A stretch of 64,000 bases of DNA from Pomacea canaliculata. Taxonomy: Eukaryota; Mollusca; Gastropoda; Architaenioglossa; Ampullariidae. How positions within the stretch are numbered: the first letter of the stretch is position 1; the number at the start of each line of letters is the position of its first letter. The stretch is from positions 11,653,950 through 11,717,949 of the forward strand of contig NC_037596.1 of the NCBI RefSeq assembly GCF_003073045.1, in the 5' to 3' direction. Below are positions 35,534 through 47,866 of this stretch, piece by piece. The notes beneath the pieces were generated by a model. The model worked only from the letters and a program-made list of their open reading frames with translations. It was not told where the DNA came from and did not search any database. Made by a program: the position numbers and the translations under genes.

Positions 35534-38500
35534 CTGAAATCAAATAAAATAAAACCATGTTTATTTGCAGACAAAATGCTTCAGTGTCTAAGGCTTACAG
35601 TGGATTCGTCATCGACTAAAGAAGACTAAAGTATCAAGTATACTAGAAGCAATGTCTTCTTTCACTGATACTACCACTATGAGAGTGTATGGCGCTGTTG
35701 CCAAAGGAAGTTTAAGAGGATTTTTTAATTTGATAACAAATGTCACACAATCATCGTTTAAGCCTTTCACAATAATCAGCTAAAAGCTAAAAGAATACAT
35801 TATATAAATGAAAAAAAAAATATTCTGTTTGAGAGGCCTGTATAGGCGTGTGTTCATGTTTTCGTGCGTAAGTATTCTGTACAGAAATGAAAAAAATGTC
35901 TTTTAGTTTTATTAAATTCATTTTGTACACCATCATTCAAAACAAAATATCGTAAAAATATGGCTTAGCTGCTGGCAAGATGTCATGACTAGGAATAACA
36001 AGCAAATGTATGGTTAATAAAATTCTGTAAACAAAATGTACATTCTTACATTCCTTCGGTGAGCATTGTAATCGTATAACATTGACAAGGCAAACATTAT
36101 TTATCAGTCTCTTAGCTGCTTCTTTCTTTATTCCCGCTTTAAACTCACTGTCATAGAAATGCATGCTCACACATGCTATAAAGTGTAGCGAAAAACAGCA
36201 GAATCCACAGAAACAATAAAAAACTAAGGATAGACGATTGAAATTCAATACGTGCTGATGTGAAGATCCGGGGAAGAGCATGAAGACACACAATTACATA
36301 ACATGCTTACGTAATCTGAACGCCGCAGCTTTTTACTATCCGATAATTGTAAATAAATAAGTCAAGGCAGTGAAAAAACAGCATTGTCGATTTTAACCAA
36401 GCAGAGATACAAAACAGGAGTTTTAGGAGAGTAGGAGCACGGAACAGATTTGAAAAAAAGGCATAAAAAGCAAACACATTTAAAGGTAGTTGTATCAGCA
36501 GTACATGCAAAACTAAGGTCTAGTAGGTACAGAAAAGTTAACACTGACATAAGCAATCTGATAAACAGAGGCTGAACTGGCAGATATAAAGTGGTTTTTC
36601 TCTTTTTACATTGCAAACAAAAACTAACACAAGTAAAACTCTTATGCTTTTCCTTTTTTTGTTCCCTACCTGTCCCTTTCATCTATATTCTTTTGTACAC
36701 AAATCTCTACCTGTCACACTACAGTTTTATCTTTCCCATCTTTTGTCTTCAGTGGTCTGTCTTATAAACTCTTTTCCTTATCAGGCCTTTCTTTTGACAT
36801 AGGTTTTCCTTCAGGCCCTCTGCTTTCGCCATACCCGGTGTCGGGGGAGTATGGGATCCTGGAGGTAGAGGCCCCTTATACCAACACACCTCTTTGACCC
36901 GGACTTCTTCTAGACGGGAGGTTGGTGTGGCCCACACCAATCAACCGGCTGGTTATGTATTGCCCGAGCTTTGCTAGAAGGCTGGTGCTGGGGTCAATCT
37001 GGTCTTCATACTCGGAAGGCCAGAGTATGCTCTTTATGTATCCCTGGAGCGACCCTAGGAATGCCCTAAGTGGTCACGCTCGGTCCCATCCCCTTGTTGG
37101 ACCGATCCACAAAGTAACACCTCCCAGATCACTCAACTCTTGAAACTCAACTCGTTGCCCTGACCTTTGCTGGGATGTCAGAAAAGTGTGAGACGGTAAG
37201 TATACAGATATCCAATTATCCGACTGCTATTTAAAAAAAAAAAAAACAATCTTAGATAATGTAGATTTTTAAACTACAAAAGAAAAAAAATTTTGTCGAG
37301 TAAACATGTGGAAGGTCAACTGCCGTTAACAGCACAATCTGGCTATATATATCTACACACCCTTCCTCGTTACACTGTGAAATTTAATTTTCCTTCTTTT
37401 AATTGTTTTAATTACCTTTGATCTCCTCTATTTAAGCAATGGCATAGTTCTTATTTTTAAGACCACGTGCCACTAGGAGATAACACACATATGCTCATGC
37501 GTTGTTGTCTATTCAACATGCAAGGGTTTTTCTCTGCTAAAAATGAAACATACATGCAGAAAATATTTAAAGACACGGTAAAAGATTGAAGGAGAGGGTC
37601 TATGAATTTCATAACACTATCTTAAATATTGCTTACGTAAAACTGTATTTACACAAACTTAATATTTTTGCATGCATGATATATGCATTCAATATATTAA
37701 AGCAGTAAATACTGTTATGTCTTCTAGACAATCAATTTAATAAAATTAGAAGTAATACTGTAAAAGGCTGTAAAATATATACATACCTAATCTCTCTATC
37801 TAATAAAATAGAAATGAAAACAAAAATAAAAAACATGAAGAGCATAAAATAGATGAGAAATGTGCAAACAACGATGGAAAATGTAAACGTTGGTTTTAAT
37901 TATCATTAGCTTTCTCTTTTTATTCGTGCATTACATAACATTATTAGTGTAAACGTCTCTAACGTGTTATCCATTCATGCAATCACATCCCTTACGCTAT
38001 GTAACTATAGGTAATACTATTGATATCTGCCGTACAAAACAAATAGAAAGCATGAAATGATGCTAGAAAACAAATTAAAATTAAGGAAAATAACAATAAC
38101 TCTCTTGGTATACCTAAGGTTTAGTACAGTTTATAGAGATTGTAAACTTTTGTTTTTAAAACAAAACCTACTGTTCGATTGTTTCCTCTTCCTCTTTCGC
38201 AAAAGAACGATAACAACAAAAGCAGCGAAGACGATGATAACCAGCAGAACAATTCCCACAAAAAGACCAGGACCAGTTGTTTGTTCTGAATGAGGTAGTA
38301 AATCTTTTGTAACTGTTTAAGCGTTTACTTTATTGTTAAATTAATATTTGTGATTGTTACAAACATAAATATCAGTTTTAATTTTTTCAATACAAAGATG
38401 ACCTTTAATAAGCAATTAAAAGAAAGAGCATTTTTTTTCAAATTATAAGATGCATCTATAAGCATAATAATGAAATCATGCGACAAGAAAAACACGCACT

Positions 38501-41500
38501 CAAATCTTAAGTAGAATTAAAAAAAATTATGATAAAACTATTGTAGCCGTATTAAGAGTACGGCACATCTTTACTTTACTTTCACACGACAATTGGCTTT
38601 CGTCAATGGTGTCCACTATCACTTGCTGCTCAACATCTTCCTGAAGAGCGTCATGCAAGAAACCCTACTTGACCACCATACTTACTTTTCCATCGGTGAA
38701 TGGCTGATTAGCAACGCACACTTTTGCAGACGACATAAATCTGTTACCTGATAAATTACCTGATAAATCTGTTACACGGAACCGCAAGATAACAGCAGGC
38801 TGACAGACAAATCGAATGTATAGTTAATGGAAACCAGCACCGGTAAAAGCACAACCGATCTTGCTTTACGGAGGAGAAACGTAGACTCTGCTTACTGACA
38901 TGAAGAGGAGAATCAAGGCCTTCGAGAACAAGAACCTGAGGAGACTATTCCGGATTACATATATAGAACATGAAACCCACGAATATGGTGTGGTTTGGTC
39001 ATGTGACCAGGCACGACACAATGTCGAAGACAGTCTTTCAAGGCACCTTGGAGTTTGGTCGACGCCGCACTGGCTAGAGCAGGGGTGGGCAATTAATTTT
39101 CCCAAGGGGCCGGATGAGAAACTGGGATGGTTCTAGAGGGCCGGACTAATATAGTTAACTCAGTTTTACCCAATACTGTATATATAGTATATTTACTGGT
39201 GGGCGGCCAGCGGGCGGGCCGGTCAGAGACAGGAGGCGGGCCGGATGCGGCCCGCGGGCCAGCGTTTGCCCAGGTCTGGGCTAGAGGAAGAACTTGCTTA
39301 TTAACGTCAAAGACTGGACTGGTCGTCCTGTACAGGATCCTTGTCATATGCCTCACACCCCCCCCCCTGTATAATGCCCATGCGGGATATTTAAACGTGA
39401 TTTAATCGGGTGCTATTTTTTTAGGGAAGGCACCTTTGTGTGAATACTCTACCATTGCTGCACATTTCGAATGCAGTTTATATGAACAGCACGGGTGATA
39501 TCAATATGAGGAATGTACATCTCATGGCTGGATCCATGCAACATGAGGATTTTGAGGCACACGGCACCCGCCATATTTAAATTATATTGAAATATAGCAT
39601 ATGCGCTAAGAGAGGGGGATTTCTGAGGCAGGAGTGTTTCTGAACACATGATTCCTGCTCTCAGCAGGACGAGTGGCAAGCCTTGCCAACTGCCCCATTT
39701 ACCCATCTGCTCCCCCTAGTTATAGTGTAAATCAAGGAACTGACTGACTGGCTGACTCACTGACTCACAGAGGCCTTATTACAAATGTAAACAATAATTA
39801 TTGTAGAATAACTGAAGGTAACATCTTAAATGCCTACAAGATTCAGGATGGAGCTCTTTATCTTATTAAAATTAGTTTCTAGTTTTCTGCTGTTGCTGGT
39901 TGTGAAAGACAGTAAAATCAATTTGTTTTTTACGATCTCTTTATTTTAAGATAGAAATTAGAAACATTCCATTTTAATAGTAGACTAATAATGCTGTTAA
40001 CGGAAAAGATGAGTCATATCACAGTGAAGATTTAAAAAGTTCAGAATGCAGGGCAAAAAAAAAAAACAAAACAAACTTTAGCCTTGCTGATACAATAAAA
40101 CTTAATCAATCCACAAGGACAATTACATTTGTTGAGATGTTGATTACTATGCTTGTCAAAACGTTTTCAACCGCTGTTACCTTTCAAGGTAGTGTGTTTT
40201 TTCTTAAAAAAATTTTTTTGAGCTATTCATTCTAGATTAAAAATTACTATGTGCGTAGTTCAGGCAAGTACGTGAAAGATATTCTATAATGTACTCACTT
40301 TGGGGTGTTGTGAAGTTCAATGTCACTAAAAGACCTCCTTCAACACACAGACTTAAAAACCAGGTTGTTCTTGTAACACTGACATTTTCAGTTATGACAA
40401 GAGTCAGCAGCGGACAAGGCAGGTCACCAGTCAGGGTACAGTTCACTAAGATACTTGAATTGTGCGCAGATGACGATGTCAAACGACATTTCTCTATGAC
40501 AGTAGTGTAGACCTTCATTTTAAATGTCCAACGGTAATCTATTCCACTATTCACAACTGTTGGATACCTGTCAATAAACTGAGGACGACCTAAAAAAAAA
40601 ATACACAAAACGGGAAATGTTTTTAAAATATCAAATCTTTTACATATTGCATATTTTAGTTCTTTATCATTAGTGAAATATCTAAAAGTGTTGTTCATTA
40701 AAGCTGATAGACATGAAATATGAGGGTGGGATGGTAAAATATACTGTCAGCTGTCTTGTACAACAATGACCCTAAACATAAAAGAGACAAAACTTATTTT
40801 TTTATTCCTAATTATAGATGGGAGACTATCTATATACTAGAGGAGGAGTCCTTTGAAATGTTAGAGCATAGTTATTTTTAACACTTGCCTGGAATCTGTC
40901 CATTAAAAATGGCCATACTATAGGCTAATTCTCCAGATGAACACATAGTTTTATCTACTTGAATCCCTTCCATTCTTCTTTGTATCAACTCATCCATAAG
41001 ACATGCAGTTACCTACATACAAACATACGATCGTATGGATTTTTACTCTTTAAAAAAATACGTCAGCAAGCAACTGTAAACTTTTAAATACACGTGTGAC
41101 AACAGTCACACACACACACACGCTTATATGTGTACTTCCGCACATTTACACTGAAACTTCTCCTAGTATTAGTTAGCGCTGGCTACTTACATCTGACAAG
41201 AAAAGACACAGACTTATTAGTTTTCGAGCCGCTTCCTTCACATCGGACTGTGGGCCAGTCGTCTTCGCACTGGAGTGTAAGGGAAAGGTTGAGATAGTCT
41301 TCACCTCTAGTAGCTTTTATTTCATTTCCAGTTTTATCAAACAAGAAGAATTTCCCAGGTGGATTTCCTGGGTCAAAGGTGCAGGAGATGCTAACCTCTT
41401 GGAATTCATCAATCAGGTAGTTACCACTGACCTCACTTCCATTCACAGTGAGACTGATGACAACAGGTGGATCTGTAATAAAACCCACGGTAGACAAAAC

Positions 41501-41741
41501 AACGTTTATGCTTGTCAAAAGCATTTAAATGGACGTACACAATAAAAACAGATCATTTAATTACTGTTTACTGGCAGTACAAAAAGTTTAATCAAGCAAA
41601 ATAATCTACCACAAATGCACACAGACACACCTCACAACTTTTAGTGTTTAATACAAAATTAATTTAGAAAAGATGAGGAGGGAAAAAGAAGAAGAAATAA
41701 AGACAAAGAAAGAAGAAGCGTAGGATGATAAGAAAGAAGGA

Positions 41742-41781
<40 letters not shown>

Positions 41782-42742
41782 CGTGAAGGACGTGAACGCA
41801 AATATCACAAGAAACTTACAAGTTGTGTGATATACTTACACAAAACATTGAGCCTCTTCTGTACTAATATTAAATGACTAGATGGTATTGACGTCAGTTC
41901 CCATTCGATTTCCACATGAGATCGATTCACTTGTTTGTACAGCGTTGCTGGGCCTGTCAGACTGATGCACTGAATAGACTGTCTTCCAGAGCAAGTGTCA
42001 TTACTGGATGTTACTGCCCCGTCATACTCACGAATACCAGTGTTTGTCTTAGTATGAACTGTCACTTTATGAAAAGTATTCGTCTGGTTACATGCCGACA
42101 CCGTAATCCAAAATGTCACGTTGACAAAATCGTTTTCATCAACCGTTAAAACATCATTTCTAGGAAGATAAAAATTTAAGTCAGTACCTGCAAGAAAAAT
42201 TATAAATAAGTTTTTTTTAAAGACGTTGACTACCAACACAATTTATACAGAGACTTTGTGTTTTAGCAATTTTCCGTAATAAAGATAATATTCTTTAATT
42301 CACTGATTTTTTGGAATTCCTTTAATATAGAGCTGATATTTTCACTGTAATCTTGGGATTGTATACAGTCACAATTTTTTGGAACAAAGTTAAAACCACA
42401 CTACACATTTCTAGAATATTATCCAGCTATGATTCTTTGAAGAAAGCCAACTGAAAGGAATCGCATGAAATTAGCAAAATAAAAAAAGATTTCACTATGA
42501 GGAAGTCCTGGCGAGTTCCTTTAAGGACGCTGACACTTTGGCAGAAATATGAGAGCATACAGAAAATAAATTAAACAACAAAAAATAATAAAACACTGGA
42601 ATCAACTGGTATAAAGATATCTCAATTTTACTTATGTCTACAAACTAGCGACGAGAAGAAAGGTGAACTTACATATTTCTTGTTGTGAACAAATTCCCCT
42701 GTACACGAGTAAAACAAACACAAGTTGTACAACAGACCACAT
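35433..42742 (-). CDS. Gene B: three-domain Ig-like receptor with YEEV tail
   Basis: Six minus-strand exons join in frame to 1206 nt, 401 residues: 42742-42673, 42187-41840, 41472-41191, 40589-40299, 38285-38172, 35533-35433. All introns are GT-AG and phase 1. Signal peptide 1-23; D1 24-139; D2 140-233; D3 234-330; membrane helix about 337-359 followed by RKRKRK; tail 369-401 with KIYEEVSQ (Tyr 381). YEEV is a YxxV motif and close to the YEEI form favoured by Src-type SH2 domains. Sequons are frequent in all three domains. It is the paralogue of gene A, and its tail resembles that of gene C (IYVEVS). The short form ends at 35433; exons T1-T3 (31288-32529) could give a longer tail. Likely a surface recognition receptor; ligand unknown. 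Confidence 0.83.
35534..36740. other. Gene B intron 5, proximal part
   Basis: Several long open frames lie on the minus strand (35937-36293, 36362-36682), without family resemblance. The composition is low in complexity, and they are probably chance. Confidence 0.35.
36790..37200. other. GC-rich patch inside gene B intron 5, probably an unidentified repeat
   Basis: About 400 bases clearly richer in GC than their surroundings, starting near CCATACCCGGTGTCGGG and ending near GTGAGACGGTAAG. No reading frame or terminal repeat recognised. It may be part of an old retroelement. Confidence 0.3.
38172..38285 (-). CDS. Gene B exon 5: membrane helix
   Basis: 114 nt, phase 1-1. Codes KQTTGPG, about 23 hydrophobic residues (LFVGIVLLVIIVFAAFVVIV) and the stop-transfer run LLRKRKRKQSN. 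Acceptor ...cattcag, donor GTAGGT. Comparable to exon 6 of gene C, though phases differ. Confidence 0.8.
38612..39357 (+). mobile_element. RTE-type LINE relic, internally deleted, in gene B intron 4
   Basis: Plus-strand pieces read VMQETLLDHH, then LLYGGETWTLLTDMKRRIKA and FENKNLRRLFRITYIEHE. After the nested hAT comes LLINVKDWTGRPVQD, the typical end of RTE reverse transcriptase ORFs. Frames shift several times, and part of the middle is missing around 38760-38860. Confidence 0.8.
39072..39286. mobile_element. Short non-autonomous hAT element inserted in the RTE relic
   Basis: 199 bp (39080-39278) with ends CAGGGGTGGGCAA and CAGACCTGGGCAA (the right end read inward), flanked by the 8-bp duplication GGCTAGAG. 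The interior, rich in GGGCCGG and GCGGCCCGCGGGCC, resembles the ends of Charlie-like hAT elements. Removing it rejoins the LINE sequence, so it inserted later. Confidence 0.92.
40299..40589 (-). CDS. Gene B exon 4: domain D3
   Basis: 291 nt, phase 1-1; donor GTGAGT, acceptor ...tttttttttag. 97 residues starting C-RPQFIDRYP; cysteines at KCRLTSS and LVNCTL match gene A. An additional Cys pair (LPCPLL, SLCVEG) is absent from A. Confidence 0.8.
41191..41472 (-). CDS. Gene B exon 3: Ig-like domain D2
   Basis: 282 nt, phase 1-1. Begins YPPVVISLTVNG and ends SVSFLVRC. Three Cys at ISCTF, LQCEDDW and VRCEG. 49 of 95 residues are identical to gene A by hand count, without gaps. The best conserved piece is CEDDWP...CEG. 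Confidence 0.87.
41740..41780 (+). repeat. GAAA microsatellite in gene B intron 2
   Basis: About ten tandem GAAA units, preceded by a longer purine-rich stretch from about 41660. Confidence 0.9.
41840..42187 (-). CDS. Gene B exon 2: N-terminal domain D1
   Basis: 348 nt, phase 1-1; acceptor ...tttcttgcag, donor GTAAGT. 116 residues with VNVTFWITVSACNQT, REYDGA, CISLTGPA and VNRSHVEIEW, aligning with gene A D1. Confidence 0.83.
42673..42742 (-). CDS. Gene B exon 1: signal peptide
   Basis: Codes MWSVVQLVFVLLVYRGICS then QQEI, with donor GTAAGT in phase 1. A at -3 of the start. The split codon T+GT gives Cys, as in gene A. Confidence 0.78.
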
Positions 42743-42984
42743 TTTCTGCGCCTTGTGTATGTGATCACAGAAAGTTCATAGTGAATAACATTCTACTACC
42801 ATCGCGCATTTGTGAAACTACGATAAGGAAGCAAAACATGCCGCTAAATATTAAGTTGGACCAGTGATGCTCTGCTTCCTCCTTAAACTGTAAAACTACA
42901 TGACACACATCACTGTCAGGGGACTAAAATATTATCTTTTTGATGTCACTTATATGAAACTGTCAGATATTTCATGTAGCGTTG

Positions 42985-43330
42985 TCACACCTAAAAAGAG
43001 CAAAATTATGATCAATGGTTGCGACAAAGCAGACATCTATATGACTGGGGTACAGCTCATAAGGGGTAGGCAGCTTGAAATACTTGGGAGCTACCCTCTC
43101 CAAGGATGGCAGCTCCACTCCAGATATCTGCATTAGGGTCGGAACAGCAACACCAGCAATAGGCTAGATAGGATCTGGCATAGCCATAAGAAAAGGTTCA
43201 CTACCAAGTACAAGCTGTACAAATCCCTGGGAGTACCGATCCTGCTCGACGGATGTGACACGTGGACTCTGCTCGCCTAGACGGCAAAGAGAATCCACAC
43301 AAGACCGAGAACATAGAATCAACAACGAAA
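42985..43330 (+). mobile_element. RTE-type LINE relic upstream of gene B
   Basis: Reads KKSKIMINGCDKADIYMTG, then LKYLGATLSKDGSSTPDI and YKLYKSLGVPILL with frameshifts: the thumb region of RTE reverse transcriptase, the piece largely lacking in the relic at 38612-39357. It begins about 245 bp upstream of the gene B start codon, on the opposite strand to B. Confidence 0.78.
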
Positions 43331-45798
43331 CAAGATTGCCACACTCGCTAAAATAAAGTAGCCCTAACTATTTGCCTAGGTGAGGGTGAAAGAGCGTTTT
43401 GTGCTGAATCCGATGGTATATGACATAGCAGTTTCAAGCCTATGCTAGCCATCCGCTTGGCGAGCAAAGACACCGACCCTTTTCAAAAAATTGGTAGTCA
43501 CAATGGTGAATAGACAAGCAATGTGAATTCAGGGGACCGACTGACACAAAATATACGGTAGTACTTAAGTGAATATTCATTTGGACACTACTTTGACCAA
43601 TGTTTGGGTTAAATGTGATTTTGTTTCTGACATTTCTGACCGTTTTGAGGCTCCTGTGGCTTAATCTGGCTAAGGATCGGATCACAAGTTTACATTTATA
43701 AAACTTGGACAGAATGTTTCAGTTTACGATGACAACATTGTTTGTGTTATAATGAATGAGCATGAAGAAAATATCACATTTAAAAAATCCTTTAGAGAGT
43801 AATAAATACATTTGACCCTCAAAGTCTGAAAAAGACAAAATAGAAAAATTGACTTGCATTTGTCTTGGACTTCTCTATCTCTCCAGCATTCAACGACGAT
43901 CGTTTATGGAAAGTACATGCGCTTCACAAAACATATCAAAATTACAAAATTAAATATGCAGTTTAAAGTTTTTTATCCAATGTGAGAACTTAGTTGTGGG
44001 ATTTGTTTGGATTTGTACATTAACATTTTTTTTCCAAAATTGTTGACTTCTTAAAAATTGACAGGAAATATGGCACTCACTTTAAAAGGGTAGGAGGGGT
44101 GACCCACACAAATCTTGGGGTATTAACTTATCTTTTTACTTAGAATTCCGTCTATATGTGCCATCACCATCACGTAAATTATTAAATACGTACTGTTCAC
44201 TTTTAACCACTCCCATCCCCTCAACTACAAGTAAAAGTAATTAATGTAAATTAACATAGACTAACAGATACATGTGCATTTTATCTCTGCACAGTAGATT
44301 AGAAATTACATCTGTTTTAATTTAGTTATCTCTAAAACTTGTCATTTTTCAGCCTTCAAAATTGATAATTTTTGTAATATATTTGAAGCATATTTCACAA
44401 TAGACACCTTGCAAGTTTGTAAAAAGGATTAAATTCATTAAAACAAAAGTACATAGTGGTTACTTTGAAAAAATATGTTTTAGATATATTTATTAAATTA
44501 ATATTTGAAATAAAGTACTTAAAATATGGCGTCTTCATGCAAAATGACCAAGCTCAAAACCTTTTTTTTTTCAAATTTGGGTGAGTTTTTTTATCCTTGG
44601 GTGAATTACGAGGTCAGTTGGTAGGTCTACGTATTTATTGTATTTGATATTTTATATTAAAAGCTAATGGTTCTTAACCTTCCTTTACATTTCCCATCAA
44701 ATTCTTTGCACTAAATTTTCAGTATTTTCTTCGCGCTAGTGAACAAGAAGAGAAAAGTCTATTCGAGTTTAAGAATTGATTGTAAAAATTCTACAGTTTA
44801 TGATTTTTAAGAAAGAATATTTAAACTTTGTTTTAGAGGAAGAGTCCCTTAATGGACATTGTGTCATGACCTTGAGCAGCTACTGGCCTCAACATCGAGT
44901 CTGAAAATAACTGTGTGTAACTAACAAATAAAATCGGGTCTAAATATCATTTTTTAGTTTTGTATCAGAAAGACAGTCTATCTGAAATCGTTACATAGAA
45001 TGTTACAGTTGCAGTAAATCAACAAGAAATGTTCTAAATTTTTGCTCTCGTAAAGAAGAAAATGTTGCTATTTTTTGCTTCTTGAATCCACAAATGATTG
45101 AGACATTCTGTTGCTTTTATCTTAAAAAACCATGTTTTTGTCTGGTTTTTTTTTCTGTGAGGGGAGAACACTGTCAGTAAAATTTGTCCAGTCCTCTGCA
45201 GTTGCGTCCCTTCACCATTTGAATGCTACACTATTCTATATTATGCTGTCATTGTGTAGTACATCAACGTTACTTCTGCCTTCCTTTTTTATTTCTTTCT
45301 TTAAACTACGTGTATGAGCGCCTGCGTGCATATGTGTGGATGCAGGAGGTGTATGTGTTTAGCTGCTTACTACATAAACAAAATGACGTGCTGATGCATG
45401 TTACATGGCCAGGGAATCGCCTGTGCAATTTTATCTTTGCTTAGTCAGAGCCGTCTTTAAATATACGTCTTGTGAAATCTCAGTGAGCTGTCTCTTAACA
45501 ATGAGGTGGCATTTTTTCCGATTGAAGGAAGATTTTGTGTGTGTGAAAGTAATGAAATAAAGCAAAGAACTGGTGTATATTTGATTACAGTACTTATAAT
45601 AGGCCTCTGTTGTGTGGGTTTTCGATTATCTTCTGCTATTGTTGTACTCCTAGACTAAGGAGTGATTGATTTATGATGATATTCTAGTAATCTATAGTAA
45701 TTCCGACCACACTGTTCTAACAATAAAATCATTGAAAGACAAGTAAAATTCGTCAGTTTACAAGTTGTTCCTAATTAGGCTGTTGTCCACACGAATCC

Positions 45799-45825
45799 TT
45801 ATTATTATTATTATTATTATTATTT
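45799..45825 (+). repeat. ATT microsatellite
   Basis: About nine tandem ATT units. Such runs also end L2/CR1 LINEs, but no LINE sequence was seen beside this one. Confidence 0.85.
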
Positions 45826-46844
45826 CAAATTATTAGTGAATCATGATGAAAACGGGATTTTCGTTCGAGTTAACTTACAGCTGTTTCAAAAAACAAAACA
45901 AAAAACCACCACCCGAGAATTGGAACCATCTGCTTTCGAAAATCTGCTCCACGCAATCATCGCCTTTACAACTCAGGCTTTAACTGTTGGTGAGTCCAAT
46001 ATCCACATTTACTACTTAGCTTTAACGATACACTGACGATTATAGGACTTTTCTTTTAATGTTGTGCTTGTTTTAAATCTTCATATTGTAGGAAGGCAGA
46101 TATTGCCTCGCACATAGTATTTTATCCAAACATACTCAAATTTGGATAACTAGTGCATCAGTTTCAGAAATTCTCGACTAAGTTTCGAAGTGACATCGGT
46201 CGCTTTCCTAAAATCTCCAAAGCAGGCGGCCGAATACAGCCTGGTGAATGGGTACGAAGCTTGTTTCTTTTGAAGTTCTTTGCGAGAAAAACAAATGTTC
46301 GCGGGACCCATAATTAATTTTTAATGTACAGTATAAACAATGAAGTAAATAGTTTCAAGTTCAGATGGCTAACGATTATGGAAGCCATGTTGAAAAGCCG
46401 TAAACTAACGCGAACAAGATCAAACAAGACCCAAACAAGTTTTAGTTTGTCTCAAGGTGAACGTGCTTCGCGTCCCTCGCATGTCCTCAGCTTTACTGAA
46501 CTAACATCAACGCAAGGGGATCTCTAATTGGCACACCGACACACAATCTGAGCTGGCTGGTTGTTTGGACGGTTCTGATTGGCCTTCTCTGCTGGCTATA
46601 TAAATGATCGCATTTGTGTGTCCTCAGATTTTCTCCGCGTTGTTATGTCGTATGTATCAACAACGTTTGGCTTTATTCGATAAAATATTCTCTTCATCGT
46701 TTGCTCGACTAGTCCTAGTGTGGAAGGAAAATGGAAATCAGCAGCCATAGGTATAAATAAACACTTCACGACGACCTACCGTTCTTTTTTGTGAAGTCAT
46801 TGAATTTTATGACCAGTGTTCATCTAGTGTCTCTTAATTAAACA

Positions 46845-47030
46845 CGAGCGCTCTAGGACCGGAAAGGTAAACATTTGAGCCAAGCATTGTACGGACACTT
46901 TCAGTAGGGATTTCATTGTGAAATCGTTGAATTATAAAAATCGTGGAAGCCCACGAACACTCTAGGACAGCCACGGAGATAAACAAAAACCTGCTACACA
47001 ACACGTATGTCAAGCATCGTACGGACACAG
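46845..47030 (+). repeat. Diverged direct repeat
   Basis: CTCTAGGAC blocks (about 46852 and 46962) and the blocks GCCAAGCATTGTACGGACAC and GTCAAGCATCGTACGGACAC (about 46879 and 47009) recur in the same order. The spacing is about 110-130 bp, so this is an old tandem duplication. Confidence 0.55.
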
Positions 47031-47866
47031 ATGGCAGGCCACCAGACAGCTTTTCATTCAAAGGAACGTTGTGGGATACGTGGGTTTGGCGGAGACGCTT
47101 AGACCTACCTCAGCCCTTCACTCTCAGAAGAACATTTGTGTTCATCAAACATCGTTCAGATTACTTCGGTGGAGTTCCCCAACCCGTTATATATCGTCCG
47201 AGCTAGTGGTTATATCCTAAAACGTTAGAAAAATACTTTGTTAAACCAACTCCTTTTGAGTCGTTTTTGAACTATACACTTCCGCCCTGACTACCAAGAG
47301 TCTCTGAAGTATGCACAGTGGCCTAACGTGAGTATCATGTTGATGAACGTATGTAATAATATTAAAACACGTGTGACTACTTTTCATTTGTTTGAACTAT
47401 TCCTACACTATTTTCATTCAATCTTCTTTTTATCTGCCTGTCAGTCTGTCCATATGTTTGTCAAAGTGAATCATGTTCTTGCCTGTCGGCCTATCTATTT
47501 TGACCCTCTTCTATTCTTAAAAAACAAAAACTCTGGTCACAGAATGTACACCTGTACTTTTTCAAGGTTGCTAGAACTGGCAATATGACAGATTTTTTTG
47601 CCTTTTTCAATGTATATTTTTTTGCTATGTAGTCGAGTGGTGGGGTATAGTATAATGTGTAGTTTTTGTCCCCCGCACTCAGCCAGATGCAGGAAGAGAG
47701 CCTGCAGATGTCGTCTTTTATTCAACGAGTTCTACAAAATACTTCAGTGTCGTTAGAGGCAGCTGTTTGTGCTGTGTTGCTTCTCCGTTCTCCAGCACGT
47801 CTGTCTTCCTGTCTCAATTTCAAAATGAATTAAATTAATTCATCCTCTGCTGCCCATCTCTGTGGT

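Noticed and set aside
35937-36682. Long minus-strand frames in gene B intron 5
   Set aside because: Compositionally odd (Cys and Phe rich), not related to any receptor exon or known family.
38057-38293. Plus-strand 78-codon open frame
   Set aside because: It is the antisense of the gene B membrane exon, which has correct splice sites and phase.
41740-41780. CRISPR-like or functional tandem array
   Set aside because: Plain GAAA microsatellite without spacers.
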